Of a stretch of DNA of 64,000 bases, positions 48,028 to 56,471 are shown one piece after another. Under the pieces are notes generated by a model. It searched no databases, had not been told where the DNA came from, and saw only the letters and a list, made by a program, of their open reading frames with translations. Origin of the DNA: Bog-159 sp963843255 (GTDB taxonomy: Bacteria > Acidobacteriota > Terriglobia > Bryobacterales > Bryobacteraceae). The stretch's first letter is position 1, and each line of letters opens with the position of its first letter. The position numbers and the translations under genes are program-made. The stretch is taken from NCBI GenBank assembly GCA_963843255.1, contig CAWJJQ010000005.1, forward strand, positions 372,001 through 436,000, written 5' to 3'.

Positions 48028-48768
48028 TTAGCGTCCGTTCGCTAAACGGTCCGCCAGCAACGGCGGCAGACCGGCCCGCCGAATCTTCTCCTGCGCTTTT
48101 CCCACGTCGTACGGCAGGCGGTAGAAAATCAGAAAATGCTCTTCCGGGTTATAGATAACGTATGCCGCCCGCGGATCTCCATCCCGCGGCTGTCCCACCG
48201 ACCCGGGATTGATCATGTAGGCGCACTCCGGGTCGAGTTCGAGGGTATAACGCTCCTCCGAGGCGGCTGTTTGTCCAATGGTTTCCACGCGCGCGCGGTT
48301 CCAGATGAATCCGCCTTGCAAGTGCGTATGCCCAAAGAACGTGAGCGGCGCATCCAGGTAGCCGAATACCAGCCCGGCGTCGGCGATGCCCAGAATGTAT
48401 TCGTCTTCGTCGAGAGGCGACCCATGCACCATCTGGAAGCCGTCAAGCACCACCGGCCCCTTGGGTAGATTCCGCACGTACTCCACGTTTTCCGGCGTAA
48501 GTTCGCGATGCGTCCACACCGCGGCGGCGCGAGCGACGGGATTGAACCATTCAAGATCTTCGAGCCCTACGGACGCCTTGTCGTGGTTGCCCCGGACGAC
48601 AGCGGCACTGTTGGTGTGCACCCACTCGGTCACCGCGTTGGGGTCCGCTCCGTACCCAATCAGGTCGCCACAGCAGAGCGCCTGATCGTACTTGCCTCGG
48701 GCGTGCTCGACCACCGCCTCCAAGGCTTCCCAATTGGCGTGAATGTCGCTCAGGATCAGGTATCGCAC
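48028..48768 (-). CDS. metallophosphoesterase family protein
   Basis: 246 residues, cytoplasmic. Metal-binding motifs of the calcineurin-like family: Asp and His in LILSDIHANWEAL, Asp in CGDLIGYG, GNHD, and GHTHLQGGF. Related to YfcE-like and bacterial diadenosine/cyclic-nucleotide phosphodiesterases; specificity unknown. Starts 6 bp after the second phosphoesterase gene stop, on the same strand. Confidence 0.92.
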   Translation of the reverse strand: MRYLILSDIHANWEALEAVVEHARGKYDQALCCGDLIGYGADPNAVTEWVHTNSAAVVRGNHDKASVGLEDLEWFNPVARAAAVWTHRELTPENVEYVRNLPKGPVVLDGFQMVHGSPLDEDEYILGIADAGLVFGYLDAPLTFFGHTHLQGGFIWNRARVETIGQTAASEERYTLELDPECAYMINPGSVGQPRDGDPRAAYVIYNPEEHFLIFYRLPYDVGKAQEKIRRAGLPPLLADRLANGR

Positions 48769-48774
48769 GTGCCG

Positions 48775-49938
48775 CTATACCTTTCTCAAGCGCAGCAGCG
48801 CGATCTCAGGGGGTGCTCCGAATCTCACCGGAACACCAATTGTGCCTATGCCTCGCGTGACGTAGGCGGCGGCTGCGCCATCCCGATACAAGCCGTAAAC
48901 GAAAGGAGTAAAAAACCTGGCCGCGTTGACGGGTTGGTTCAGAATTTCGACCGTTACCTGGCCGCCGTGCGTGTGACCGGCTAGTGTCAGATCGTAGCCC
49001 TTCTTCACCGCCGCCGGAAAAACGTCCGGATTGTGCGACATAAGCAGGTTAAATGCGCCGGGATGGACCATCCGCTCGGCCCCCTGTAGATAGGTACGGT
49101 TGGACCGCTGGTAATCGACGCCGGCCACGTTGAGCGTCGCATTTCCGAAACGGAGCGCCCGGGTTTGGTTGCGCAGAAAGGGAATACCCAGTTGCGCGCC
49201 GGCTTGCTCGGTGTATTTCTCGACCTTGGCGTAGTGCTCGTGATTCCCCATGCAGGCCAGAATACCGGCGTCCGCGCGCAGGCGGGAAATCTGCCGCAGG
49301 CAGGCATCCAGCGGATCGCCCACCGAAGTGATCAGGTCACCCGTGACCAGCGCCAGATGCGGCCGCAGTTCGTTGGCGCTGTCGATCACCCGCGCCAGAT
49401 CCTTCTCGCTCAAGAAGGCGCTGAGGTGAATATCGCTCAAATGCAGCAGGCGCAATCCGTCGAGATTATCTTGGAGATTGGGTATCGGTATCTCCACCTC
49501 CCGCACGTGAAAATCCAAGCGTTCGACGAAGGCGCCATAACCTACCATCGCAAACGGCGCGGCCACCAGCGCCCCTCCGGTGACATTTAATAGCCGCCGG
49601 CGCGTGGGGCTGAAGTTCGGCTTCCCGGCGCGATCCGCCAAAAAACGGAAAACCAGGTAGGCGAGGTAACTGGCGGTGGAACCAAACACCAGAATTTGAG
49701 CGATTCCCCCAGCCACCTCCGAAGGTCTGGCCGGCAGTCGGTAGCGGCTCACCAGGAAAGAGAAGCCCAGGGCAAATGCGAACGCCACAACCGTGTAAAA
49801 CAGCAGCGCGAAGACCCACACCATGCGCATGGCGCGCGGCGAAAGCCTCGGCCGGATCGCGGCCAGAAGCCGCCGGCTCATGTGTCCCTGTGCGAGAGAA
49901 ACGATGAAGATAGCTAAAAGATCGAACGAAGTGTGCAA
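48775..49938 (-). CDS. membrane-anchored metallophosphoesterase
   Basis: 387 residues. Four hydrophobic segments in the first 150 residues, then a Tat-like or transmembrane stretch (TRRRLLNVTGGALVAAPFAMVGYGAFV) and the catalytic domain (LLHLSDIHLS, LVTGDLITS, CMGNHEHYA, MSHNPD, LAGHTHGGQ). Resembles YkuE/YaeI-type phosphoesterases acting on membrane lipids or UDP-sugars. Start TTG at 49938. Lies between two genes of one minus-strand unit. Confidence 0.88.
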   Translation of the reverse strand: MHTSFDLLAIFIVSLAQGHMSRRLLAAIRPRLSPRAMRMVWVFALLFYTVVAFAFALGFSFLVSRYRLPARPSEVAGGIAQILVFGSTASYLAYLVFRFLADRAGKPNFSPTRRRLLNVTGGALVAAPFAMVGYGAFVERLDFHVREVEIPIPNLQDNLDGLRLLHLSDIHLSAFLSEKDLARVIDSANELRPHLALVTGDLITSVGDPLDACLRQISRLRADAGILACMGNHEHYAKVEKYTEQAGAQLGIPFLRNQTRALRFGNATLNVAGVDYQRSNRTYLQGAERMVHPGAFNLLMSHNPDVFPAAVKKGYDLTLAGHTHGGQVTVEILNQPVNAARFFTPFVYGLYRDGAAAAYVTRGIGTIGVPVRFGAPPEIALLRLRKV

Positions 49939-49957
49939 GAATGCTTCCCTACGTCCT

Positions 49958-50698
49958 TCATTCTAGCTGAGATGCCCACCAGGCATGCAGTAGCAGGGCC
50001 GCCGCGCCGATGGCGGCGGTTTCCGCCCGCAGAATCAGCGGACCCAGCGCGCAGGGAAGCCATCCGGCCGCGGCGGCAGTCTCTCTTTCGCTGTCTGTCC
50101 AACCACCCTCCGGGCCGGTAAGCAAGACGATGGAATCCGTTCCGCGCCGCTCGGGGGGAGGCGGAATCGCCGACAATAAAGGCCGCGCGCCGGGCTTCTC
50201 ATCCAGGAAGTAGCGCAGGCCGGTGGACGCCGCGATCGCCAGGTACAGCGGTTGCGGCTCGGCAATCTCTGGCGGTCCGATCCGGCGCGCCTGCTGGCTG
50301 CTTTCATGCGCAATGCGCCGCCAGCGTTCGCCGCGTTTCCGGGCGGCTTCGAGCAATCCCTTTTCGCTGCGCGCTGTTTCCACCGGAATTACGGCTGCGA
50401 CGCCCAGTTCGGTGGCCTTCTCCACCAGCCACTCGAACCGATCGAACTTGATCAGCGCGGCCGCCAGCGTGAGGCGCGCCGTGCTGGCCGGCGGCTCCAT
50501 CGGTTCCGTTACCCGGAAGGTCACCCGGTCCCTGTCGACTGTTACGATTTCAGCCAGATAGAGATTGACGCCGTCGGAAATCTCGTACTGCTGGCCGGGT
50601 TCGGCGCGCAGCACGCGCGAAAGGTGGCGGGCATCTTCACCAAGCAACTCGGCAGTGTTGTCGCAAATTCGATCGACCAGAAAGCGGCGGCGGGCCAT
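49958..50698 (-). CDS. rsmE: 16S rRNA (uracil1498-N3)-methyltransferase
   Basis: 246 residues, the usual length. A PUA-like N-terminal part (MARRRFLVDR, HLSRVLRAEPG) precedes the SPOUT knot domain: LLTGPEGGWTDSE and LGPLILRAETAAIGA are the diagnostic motifs. Uses SAM to methylate U1498 of 16S rRNA. First gene of the minus-strand unit with the two phosphoesterases; divergent from ruvA with 45 bp between the starts. Confidence 0.95.
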   Translation of the reverse strand: MARRRFLVDRICDNTAELLGEDARHLSRVLRAEPGQQYEISDGVNLYLAEIVTVDRDRVTFRVTEPMEPPASTARLTLAAALIKFDRFEWLVEKATELGVAAVIPVETARSEKGLLEAARKRGERWRRIAHESSQQARRIGPPEIAEPQPLYLAIAASTGLRYFLDEKPGARPLLSAIPPPPERRGTDSIVLLTGPEGGWTDSERETAAAAGWLPCALGPLILRAETAAIGAAALLLHAWWASQLE

Positions 50699-50743
50699 GC
50701 GACAATATTCGCACGCAGCCGCGGATGCTTACAATCAAGGTTT

Positions 50744-51358
50744 ATGATTGCTTTACTGCGCGGCGTGCTAGTCGAGAAGCACCCGAATCAGGCCGTAGTA
50801 GACGTAGGCGGTGTGGGATACGACGTGACCATTCCGGTTTCCACGTACTCGCACCTTCCCGATGCTGGCTCCGAGGTGCGACTGCGCGTTTATACCCACG
50901 TGCGCGAAGACGCCTTGGCTTTGTTCGGCTTTCTTACGCAGGACGAAAAAGCCCTCTTCGAGAAACTCATTTCCGTGAGTGGCATAGGGCCTAAGATGGC
51001 CATGTCCGTGCTCTCCGGCATACCCGCCGTGGACCTCATCTCGACCATCCGGCGCGGCGAGGTGGACCGCCTGGTGCGCATCCCCGGCGTCGGCAAGAAG
51101 ACCGCCGAACGCATGGTGCTGGAACTGCGCGACAAAATGCCGGCGCCCACCGGCGAGGAGCCTTCCGTTTCCCCGGGCGGCCTGTCCGCCGCCCTCACCG
51201 CCGTCGAACAGGACGTATTGTCGGCGCTTCTCAACCTGGGATGCGCGCGCCCCGCCGCCGAAGCCGCCGTGCGCAAGACCCGTGTAGCGGGCGCCGCGCC
51301 GGCCGCCGATACGGGCTTCGAGCCGCTCTTCCGGCGGGCGCTCGAACTGGTACGGTAA
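50744..51358 (+). CDS. ruvA: Holliday junction branch migration protein RuvA
   Basis: Start at 50744 (MIALLRGVLVEK) with AAGG before it. 204 residues, typical. An OB-fold N-terminal domain (NQAVVDVGGVGYDVTIPVSTY) and two helix-hairpin-helix motifs (LISVSGIGPKMAMSVLS, IPGVGKKTAERMVLELRDKM) are seen, with a flexible linker and a C-terminal domain binding RuvB. Forms a tetramer on the Holliday junction. ruvB follows after 10 bp; ruvC is not in the window. Confidence 0.96.
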   Translation: MIALLRGVLVEKHPNQAVVDVGGVGYDVTIPVSTYSHLPDAGSEVRLRVYTHVREDALALFGFLTQDEKALFEKLISVSGIGPKMAMSVLSGIPAVDLISTIRRGEVDRLVRIPGVGKKTAERMVLELRDKMPAPTGEEPSVSPGGLSAALTAVEQDVLSALLNLGCARPAAEAAVRKTRVAGAAPAADTGFEPLFRRALELVR

Positions 51359-51368
51359 GCTGAAACGA

Positions 51369-52394
51369 ATGCCCGATCGGGAACTTGTTTCCGGCGCGCG
51401 CCAGCCCGAAGATGCGCAGTTCGAGGCGGGACTCCGCCCGCGCACCCTCGCGGATTTCGCCGGCCAGAAAAAGCTGAAGGACAATCTATCCATCGCTATC
51501 GAAGCCGCCCGCATGCGGGGTGAGGCCATGGATCATGTCCTGCTCTACGGTCCGCCCGGCCTCGGCAAAACTACGCTCGCCTGCATCATCGCTGAAGAAC
51601 TGCAAGTACCCATCACCACTACCTCCGGACCCGTGCTGCAGAAAAAGCTCGACCTGACCGGCATCCTCAGCAACATCCGCGCACGCCAGGTCTTCTTCAT
51701 CGATGAAATCCACCGTCTCATGCCCGATGTGGAAGAAATGCTGTATTCGGCGCTGGAGGATTTCCGGGTGGACATCCTGGTGGGCGCGGGCCCCGGCGCG
51801 CGCACCCACTCGTTACCCATGCCCCGCTTCACCGCCATCGGCGCCACCACGCGCCAGGGCCTGATCAGCGCGCCGTTACGCGGACGCTTCGGCCTGGTGC
51901 TGCGGCTGGATCCCTACGCCGTGCCCGAGTTGAAAGTCATTGTGGAACGGTCGGCCCGCCTGCTGGGCGTAGCCATCGACGACAATGCCGCCGAAGAGAT
52001 CGCGCGCCGCTGCCGGGGCACCCCGCGCATCGCCAATCGACTGCTGCGCCGCGTGCGCGACTACGCCCAAGTGCGGGCCGACGGGCACATTACGCAGGGC
52101 GTAGCGCAGACCGCGCTCAACCTGGCGGAGGTGGACCGCTACGGGCTCGACGAAATCGACCAGAAGATCATGCGCACCATCTTGGAAAAATATCGCGGCG
52201 GACCAGTGGGCTTGAACACCATCGCCGCCTCGATCTCGGAGGAGGCCGATACCATCGAGGAAGTCTACGAACCTTATCTCATTCAGCTTGGCTTCCTCAA
52301 TCGCACGCCGCGCGGCCGCGTGGCGACCGACGCGGCATACGACTATTTCCATATCGAACGCCGCTTTCGCGGCGACCATCCGGCACTCTTCTAA
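51369..52394 (+). CDS. ruvB: Holliday junction branch migration helicase RuvB
   Basis: 341 residues. AAA+ motor with Walker A YGPPGLGKTTLA, Walker B FFIDEIHRL, sensor GATTRQGL and arginine-finger region PLRGRFGLV. A C-terminal winged helix ends with FLNRTPRGRVATDAAYDYF. Hexameric motor partner of RuvA. The next gene starts on the base after its stop. Confidence 0.97.
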   Translation: MPDRELVSGARQPEDAQFEAGLRPRTLADFAGQKKLKDNLSIAIEAARMRGEAMDHVLLYGPPGLGKTTLACIIAEELQVPITTTSGPVLQKKLDLTGILSNIRARQVFFIDEIHRLMPDVEEMLYSALEDFRVDILVGAGPGARTHSLPMPRFTAIGATTRQGLISAPLRGRFGLVLRLDPYAVPELKVIVERSARLLGVAIDDNAAEEIARRCRGTPRIANRLLRRVRDYAQVRADGHITQGVAQTALNLAEVDRYGLDEIDQKIMRTILEKYRGGPVGLNTIAASISEEADTIEEVYEPYLIQLGFLNRTPRGRVATDAAYDYFHIERRFRGDHPALF

Positions 52395-52877
52395 ATGAAA
52401 AAGGTCTACCTGGGCCTGGGCTCTAATCTTGGCGACCGGCAGGCGATGCTCGACCAGGCCATACACGCCCTCGAATCGCCGCGCCTGCACACGCTGCGCG
52501 TCTCCCCGGTGTACGAAACGGAGCCGATGGATATGCCGGGCCAGCAGTGGTTCCTCAATCTGGTGGTGGAAGCGGAGACGGACCTGTTCCCATTGCAATT
52601 ACTCCGCCGCACCGCCAAAATTGAGGCCCAACTCGGCCGCCGCCGCCTTACTCCCAAAGGGCCGCGCAGCATTGATATCGATATCCTGCTATTTGGAAAC
52701 GCCATGGTGGAAACAGCGGAGCTCCAGATCCCCCACCCCCGGTTTCGCCTGCGCCGCTTCGTGCTGGCGCCGTTGGCGGATCTGGCTCCCGATCTGCGCG
52801 ACCCCTTAACGCGCAAGAGCGTCCGCGAGCTCCTGGGAGGACTGCACGGCCAGATAGTCCGGAAGCTGAGCGCCTGA
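52395..52877 (+). CDS. folK: 6-hydroxymethyl-7,8-dihydropterin pyrophosphokinase
   Basis: 160 residues, the size of HPPK. Typical motifs: YLGLGSNLGDR at the start and GPRSIDIDILLFG (ATP and magnesium binding), followed by IPHPRFRLRRFVLAPLADLAPD. Transfers pyrophosphate from ATP to the pterin in folate synthesis. ATG directly follows the ruvB stop, so translation is coupled. Confidence 0.96.
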   Translation: MKKVYLGLGSNLGDRQAMLDQAIHALESPRLHTLRVSPVYETEPMDMPGQQWFLNLVVEAETDLFPLQLLRRTAKIEAQLGRRRLTPKGPRSIDIDILLFGNAMVETAELQIPHPRFRLRRFVLAPLADLAPDLRDPLTRKSVRELLGGLHGQIVRKLSA

Positions 52878-52898
52878 AGCGAGCTACACTCATCTGGT

Positions 52899-53684
52899 AT
52901 GCGGAAAGCAATACTTTGCATGGCCGTTGCGCTGGCCGCCTTCGCGCAAAAAGGATACCAGTTCAATGATGGCGACGCGCACGGTGATGCGCCTTACTTG
53001 ATTGAAGAAGGCTGGAAACCTCTTCTGACCGGACACGACGTAACCGGATGGCACGGGCTGGGTTCCGGCAAGAACGACTGGCTCACCACCTCCGGCGTTA
53101 TCTGGGACCGCCTGCTCGGCCCCACGCGGCTCTCCGCGGTGCCCACCTCCGGCGACCGCATCCTCAATGGCTTGAATGGCCGCACCGTGAACCTGATCAG
53201 CGATCAGAAATTCGGCGATATCGAGCTCTACGTGGAGTTCATGCTGGCCAAGGGATCAAACTCGGGCGTGTACATGCACAGCTTGTACGAATGCCAAATC
53301 TTTGACAGCTGGGGATCAACCGAACCGGTTACCTCTTCCGATGGCGGCGGAATCTACCATCGCTGGATCGACAACAAAGGCGTAGGCGGATCGGCGCCCA
53401 GCCGCAATGCGTCGCGCCGCCCTGGCGAGTGGCAGTCGTATCACATCTGGTTCCGTGCGCCTCGCTTCGATGCCGCCGGCAAGAAGACCGAGAACGCGAA
53501 ATTCATCCGGGTGGTTTTTAACGGTCTTTCCGTACAGAACAATGTAGAGGTAGATGGGCCCACCCGCGCGGCGAACGACATTTCCGAGGCGGCCGAGAAT
53601 CCCATCATGCTGCAGGGCGATCACGGACCGGTGGCATTCCGGAATATCTACTGGCGCCCGCTGCGCGAGATCGTCGAACGGTAG
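52899..53684 (+). CDS. secreted DUF1080 (3-keto-disaccharide hydrolase-like) protein
   Basis: 261 residues with a signal peptide (about 1-17). The concanavalin-like fold of DUF1080 is shown by WKPLLTGHDVTGWHG, KFGDIELYVEFMLAKGSNSGVYM, YECQIFDSWG and the end IMLQGDHGPVAFRNIYWRPL. Members have been linked to glycoside or 3-keto-glycoside hydrolysis. 21 bp after folK but functionally unrelated to it. Confidence 0.9.
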   Translation: MRKAILCMAVALAAFAQKGYQFNDGDAHGDAPYLIEEGWKPLLTGHDVTGWHGLGSGKNDWLTTSGVIWDRLLGPTRLSAVPTSGDRILNGLNGRTVNLISDQKFGDIELYVEFMLAKGSNSGVYMHSLYECQIFDSWGSTEPVTSSDGGGIYHRWIDNKGVGGSAPSRNASRRPGEWQSYHIWFRAPRFDAAGKKTENAKFIRVVFNGLSVQNNVEVDGPTRAANDISEAAENPIMLQGDHGPVAFRNIYWRPLREIVER

Positions 53685-53777
53685 CGCGCGTTTCTGAGCC
53701 ATGCGCGCCAGCAAGCGCTTCCCTGCCTTTTTCGCAACTGGCAGGACGTTGGCACGTCGCATGCTGATAGGCATGCC

Positions 53778-53945
53778 ATGAAGGAAGAGTTAGCATTCCT
53801 CAAATACCGGCGCGAAGTGGTCCTGGCTTGGCCGGAGTCTAACCGGAAAACGGTGTTTCTCGCCGGCATTGAGAGCCGTATTCTGAGCACGCAACAGCTT
53901 TTGCGCATGGCCACCGCTGCCGTGCCGCGTATCGCCGCGGCTTGA
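53778..53945 (+). CDS. possible small protein of 55 residues
   Basis: ATG 53778 to TGA 53945 gives 55 residues beginning MKEELAFLKYRREVVLAWPESN. The balanced composition and absence of a conflicting gene in the 300-bp gap make it plausible. There is no strong ribosome-binding site and no recognised family, so it may be spurious. The rest of 53685-53984 shows nothing else. Confidence 0.4.
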   Translation: MKEELAFLKYRREVVLAWPESNRKTVFLAGIESRILSTQQLLRMATAAVPRIAAA

Positions 53946-53984
53946 CCGCACAAAGCGTCCCAAATTGGAACGCAAAGGTTTGCA

Positions 53985-54776
53985 TTAGTACAAGCCCTTC
54001 ACCAGGCCGCCATCCACCGCGATCGACGAGCCGGTAACATAACTGGCGCGCTCGGAGGCCAGAAAAATTACCAGATCAGCAAACTCTTCAGGCCGCCCCA
54101 CTCGCCCCAGGGCGGTCTGGCGTCCCCAGCGCTGCTCGATCGCTTCCGGTTCCACGCCTTCCTTAGCCGCAAGCTGGTGGCTGAGATCCACCAGTCGCGC
54201 GGTGGCCGTGTAGCCTGGGCAAACATTGTTCACCAGTACCCCGTCCCGCCCATATTCGTTGGCCAGCGTCTTAATTAACCCGCTGACCGCCGAGCGTACC
54301 GAGTTGGAGAGAACCAGCCCTTCGATCGGCTGCTTCACAGAGACGGACGTAATGGCGATGAATCTTCCCCACTGCCGCCGGCGCATTTCCGGCAGCGCTT
54401 CCCGGGCCAGGTAGACCGTGCTCATGAGATTGAGATCGGCTGCCGCCCGCCAATCTTCGATGGTCGTCTCCGCAAAGCTTTTGGAAGGCGGACCGCCTGC
54501 GTTCGCCACGCAAATATCCAACCGGCCGAAGTGTTTGACCACGTCCGCGACGAACTGCCGCACCTGGTCATAATTGGTGACGTCCAGTGCGCGCGCTATC
54601 ACCTCGGCCCCCGTCCCGCTGCGGATCTCCGCCGCCGCTGCATCCAGCGATGCCTGCTTGCGTGCGCAAAGCGCGAGTTTGGCTCCCTCTTTCGCCAGGC
54701 CCCACGCGACAGCTTTACCCAGACCTTGGCTGGAAGCCGCTACGATGGCAACGCGATCTTTGATTCCCAGATCCAT
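53985..54776 (-). CDS. SDR-family oxidoreductase lacking the canonical YxxxK
   Basis: 263 residues. The Rossmann start is AASSQGLGKAVA (glycines partly altered) and NAGG marks strand 4. Where classical SDRs have Y-x-x-x-K, this protein has S-N-S-V-R (LSNSVRSAVSGL), so Tyr and Lys are replaced. A known FabG-like subgroup lacks a perfect catalytic tetrad in the same way. NAD(P) binding is likely, but the chemistry is uncertain. The upstream cupin gene is 5 bp away, so the two are co-transcribed. Confidence 0.85.
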   Translation of the reverse strand: MDLGIKDRVAIVAASSQGLGKAVAWGLAKEGAKLALCARKQASLDAAAAEIRSGTGAEVIARALDVTNYDQVRQFVADVVKHFGRLDICVANAGGPPSKSFAETTIEDWRAAADLNLMSTVYLAREALPEMRRRQWGRFIAITSVSVKQPIEGLVLSNSVRSAVSGLIKTLANEYGRDGVLVNNVCPGYTATARLVDLSHQLAAKEGVEPEAIEQRWGRQTALGRVGRPEEFADLVIFLASERASYVTGSSIAVDGGLVKGLY

Positions 54777-54781
54777 AATGA

Positions 54782-55132
54782 CTAACCGCGCCGCAGGTAA
54801 TCGTCCTGGCCGGTCAACCAGTCCGTGCGGATGGGGCTGAAGATATCCAGGTCGAGCGTGTCTTCAAGCGCCACGGCCCTATGCGGCACATTGGACGGGA
54901 TGCGCAGCACCTGCCCCGCCGAGACCACGATGGTGCGGCCCTCCAACTCGAACTCCAGCGCGCCCTCCAGAATATAAGTGATCTGCTCGCTCTCGTGGTG
55001 ATGCTCGGGAACTATCCCACCCTTGGCGATGAAAACCTGCGCCACCATAGCCTTTTCACCGGCGATCACCTTGCGCGAAATGCGCGGATTCAAAACTTCG
55101 GTGGCGACGCTCTCCCAACTGTAGTGTTCCAT
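54782..55132 (-). CDS. cupin-domain protein
   Basis: 116 residues from ATG 55132, preceded by GGAGC. Single cupin: metal motif VPEHHHESEQITYILEGALEF (His cluster and Glu) and second motif IPSNVPHRAVALED. Probably binds a metal and a small substrate or acts as an accessory enzyme with the SDR. The longer frame to 55264 lacks homology. Confidence 0.88.
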   Translation of the reverse strand: MEHYSWESVATEVLNPRISRKVIAGEKAMVAQVFIAKGGIVPEHHHESEQITYILEGALEFELEGRTIVVSAGQVLRIPSNVPHRAVALEDTLDLDIFSPIRTDWLTGQDDYLRRG

Positions 55133-55329
55133 TTTGCTCCGGACCGTTCCGCCTATTGTACATTGCGCCTCTCGAACCGGGCTCAAGCCAGTTAACAAAC
55201 AATTGATTTTCGGCTGACATACTTCGACGGCTTTAGATCGTCTTAGCTTGTAAGCAACCTGCACGATAAAGCAGAATGCGAAAGCCCCGGACGGGCCGCG
55301 GTTCGTCCCACTTACGAAAGGAAACTTGT

Positions 55330-55770
55330 ATGAACCTACGAAATCGCTTCGTACTTATTCCGACGCTTGTCGCTCTTCTTGGCCTCACAGCCGTGGGAGC
55401 CAGCGCCGAAACCCAAATGAGAGGAAACTTCACATTGCCCGAGCAGGCGTATTGGGGCAGCACCCTCCTGCCGGCCGGCGATTACTCGCTGACACTGGTC
55501 ATGCAACCGGTCGGAATCAACCTGGTATACGTGCGCGGCGAAGGTGTTTCGGCAACTCTGCTGGCGGCTCCTAATGGCGCGGAAAAACCGGTGCGCAGTT
55601 GCCTCAAGCTCGATGACATCAACGGCACCTACGTCATTCGGGAATTGGATGCCGGAAACTCTGGCCGGTCCTTCCGGTTTGGCGTGTCCAAGAACGTTCG
55701 CGATCTGACCATGCGCGGGAGCGTCGCGAAACCGGTCACCGTTCCGCTCTCTGCCAACGGCGGCCTGTGA
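55330..55770 (+). CDS. small secreted protein, paralogue 1 of a local family
   Basis: 146 residues from ATG 55330 (GGAAA upstream). Signal peptide about 1-26 (ending GASAE). Conserved family pattern: MRGNFTLPEQAYWGSTLLPAGDYSL, then C-L-K-L-D-D-INGTYVIREL and GRSFRFGVSK. Shares this plan with the genes at 55960 and 57998. One Cys is conserved between paralogues 1 and 2. Envelope location inferred; function unknown. Confidence 0.78.
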   Translation: MNLRNRFVLIPTLVALLGLTAVGASAETQMRGNFTLPEQAYWGSTLLPAGDYSLTLVMQPVGINLVYVRGEGVSATLLAAPNGAEKPVRSCLKLDDINGTYVIRELDAGNSGRSFRFGVSKNVRDLTMRGSVAKPVTVPLSANGGL

Positions 55771-55959
55771 GCCGCAGCCGATGGAGCCGGCATTTGCGGA
55801 GATTATAGATACCACAGTCCTCTGCAAGTGCCGGACCGCAGTCAGTATAGATCCCCTCCGCAGCTCGTAACATCCCCGCATCGCAGCGTGAAATCAAAAT
55901 ACAGCCGATGAGAGATCCAGGAGAGGCTTGCAAGCCCTCCATTCAAAAAGGAAAAACCA

Positions 55960-56400
55960 GTGATCTCTCATAGACGAATCGTACTATCGCTTTTTGTTAT
56001 CGCGCTCGTCGGTCTGGCTGCGACTGGAGCCGCCGGGCAAACCATTATGCGAGGCACCTTCTCGCTCTCTCAACAAACGTATTGGGGCAGTTATTTTCTA
56101 CCTGCCGGGGCCTACACTCTGGTCCTGACCTCCGAAATAAACGGAATGAATACCATCTACATCCGGGGGAAAGACCTGGCGGTCAGAATGGTAGCGCCCA
56201 CCACGGCCGGGGAAACATCCCAACTCACCTGCCTGAAGGCGGATGAAATCAACGGCACATACATCATCCGGGAGCTCGACATGGGGTCGGCGGGCCGGTC
56301 CTTCCGGTTTTCGATGTCCAAGGCTGCCCGCGACACAACTCTGACCGGGAGCGTCCCGCAACCAGTAACGGTTCCGGTTTCGACCGGCGCCGATCTGTAG
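55960..56400 (+). CDS. small secreted protein, paralogue 2 of a local family
   Basis: 146 residues from GTG 55960, with AAAAGG before it. Signal peptide about 1-24 (ending GAAGQ). Very like paralogue 1: MRGTFSLSQQTYWGSYFLPAGAYTL, LKADEINGTYIIRELD and GRSFRFSMSK. Ends at a strong terminator. A 189-bp spacer separates it from paralogue 1, with no other gene. Confidence 0.78.
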   Translation: MISHRRIVLSLFVIALVGLAATGAAGQTIMRGTFSLSQQTYWGSYFLPAGAYTLVLTSEINGMNTIYIRGKDLAVRMVAPTTAGETSQLTCLKADEINGTYIIRELDMGSAGRSFRFSMSKAARDTTLTGSVPQPVTVPVSTGADL

Positions 56401-56423
56401 GCAAATTGTGACATCGACGCGAC

Positions 56424-56460
56424 AGGGCAGGCTTCCCGATTCGGGACTGTCTGCCCTTTT
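56424..56460 (+). terminator. intrinsic terminator after paralogue 2
   Basis: AGGGCAG ... CTGCCCT stem (56424-56430 / 56451-56457) enclosing a second stem CCCGA-tt-CGGG, followed by TTTT. It lies 23 bp after the stop of paralogue 2 and just before the 3' end of the convergent regulator gene. Confidence 0.75.
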
Positions 56461-56471
56461 GCGCTTTCGAG

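Noticed and set aside
48010..48050. Hairpin TTAGCG...CGCTAA as terminator of the hybrid kinase gene
   Set aside because: It lies over the 3' end of the convergent phosphoesterase gene and lacks a T run.
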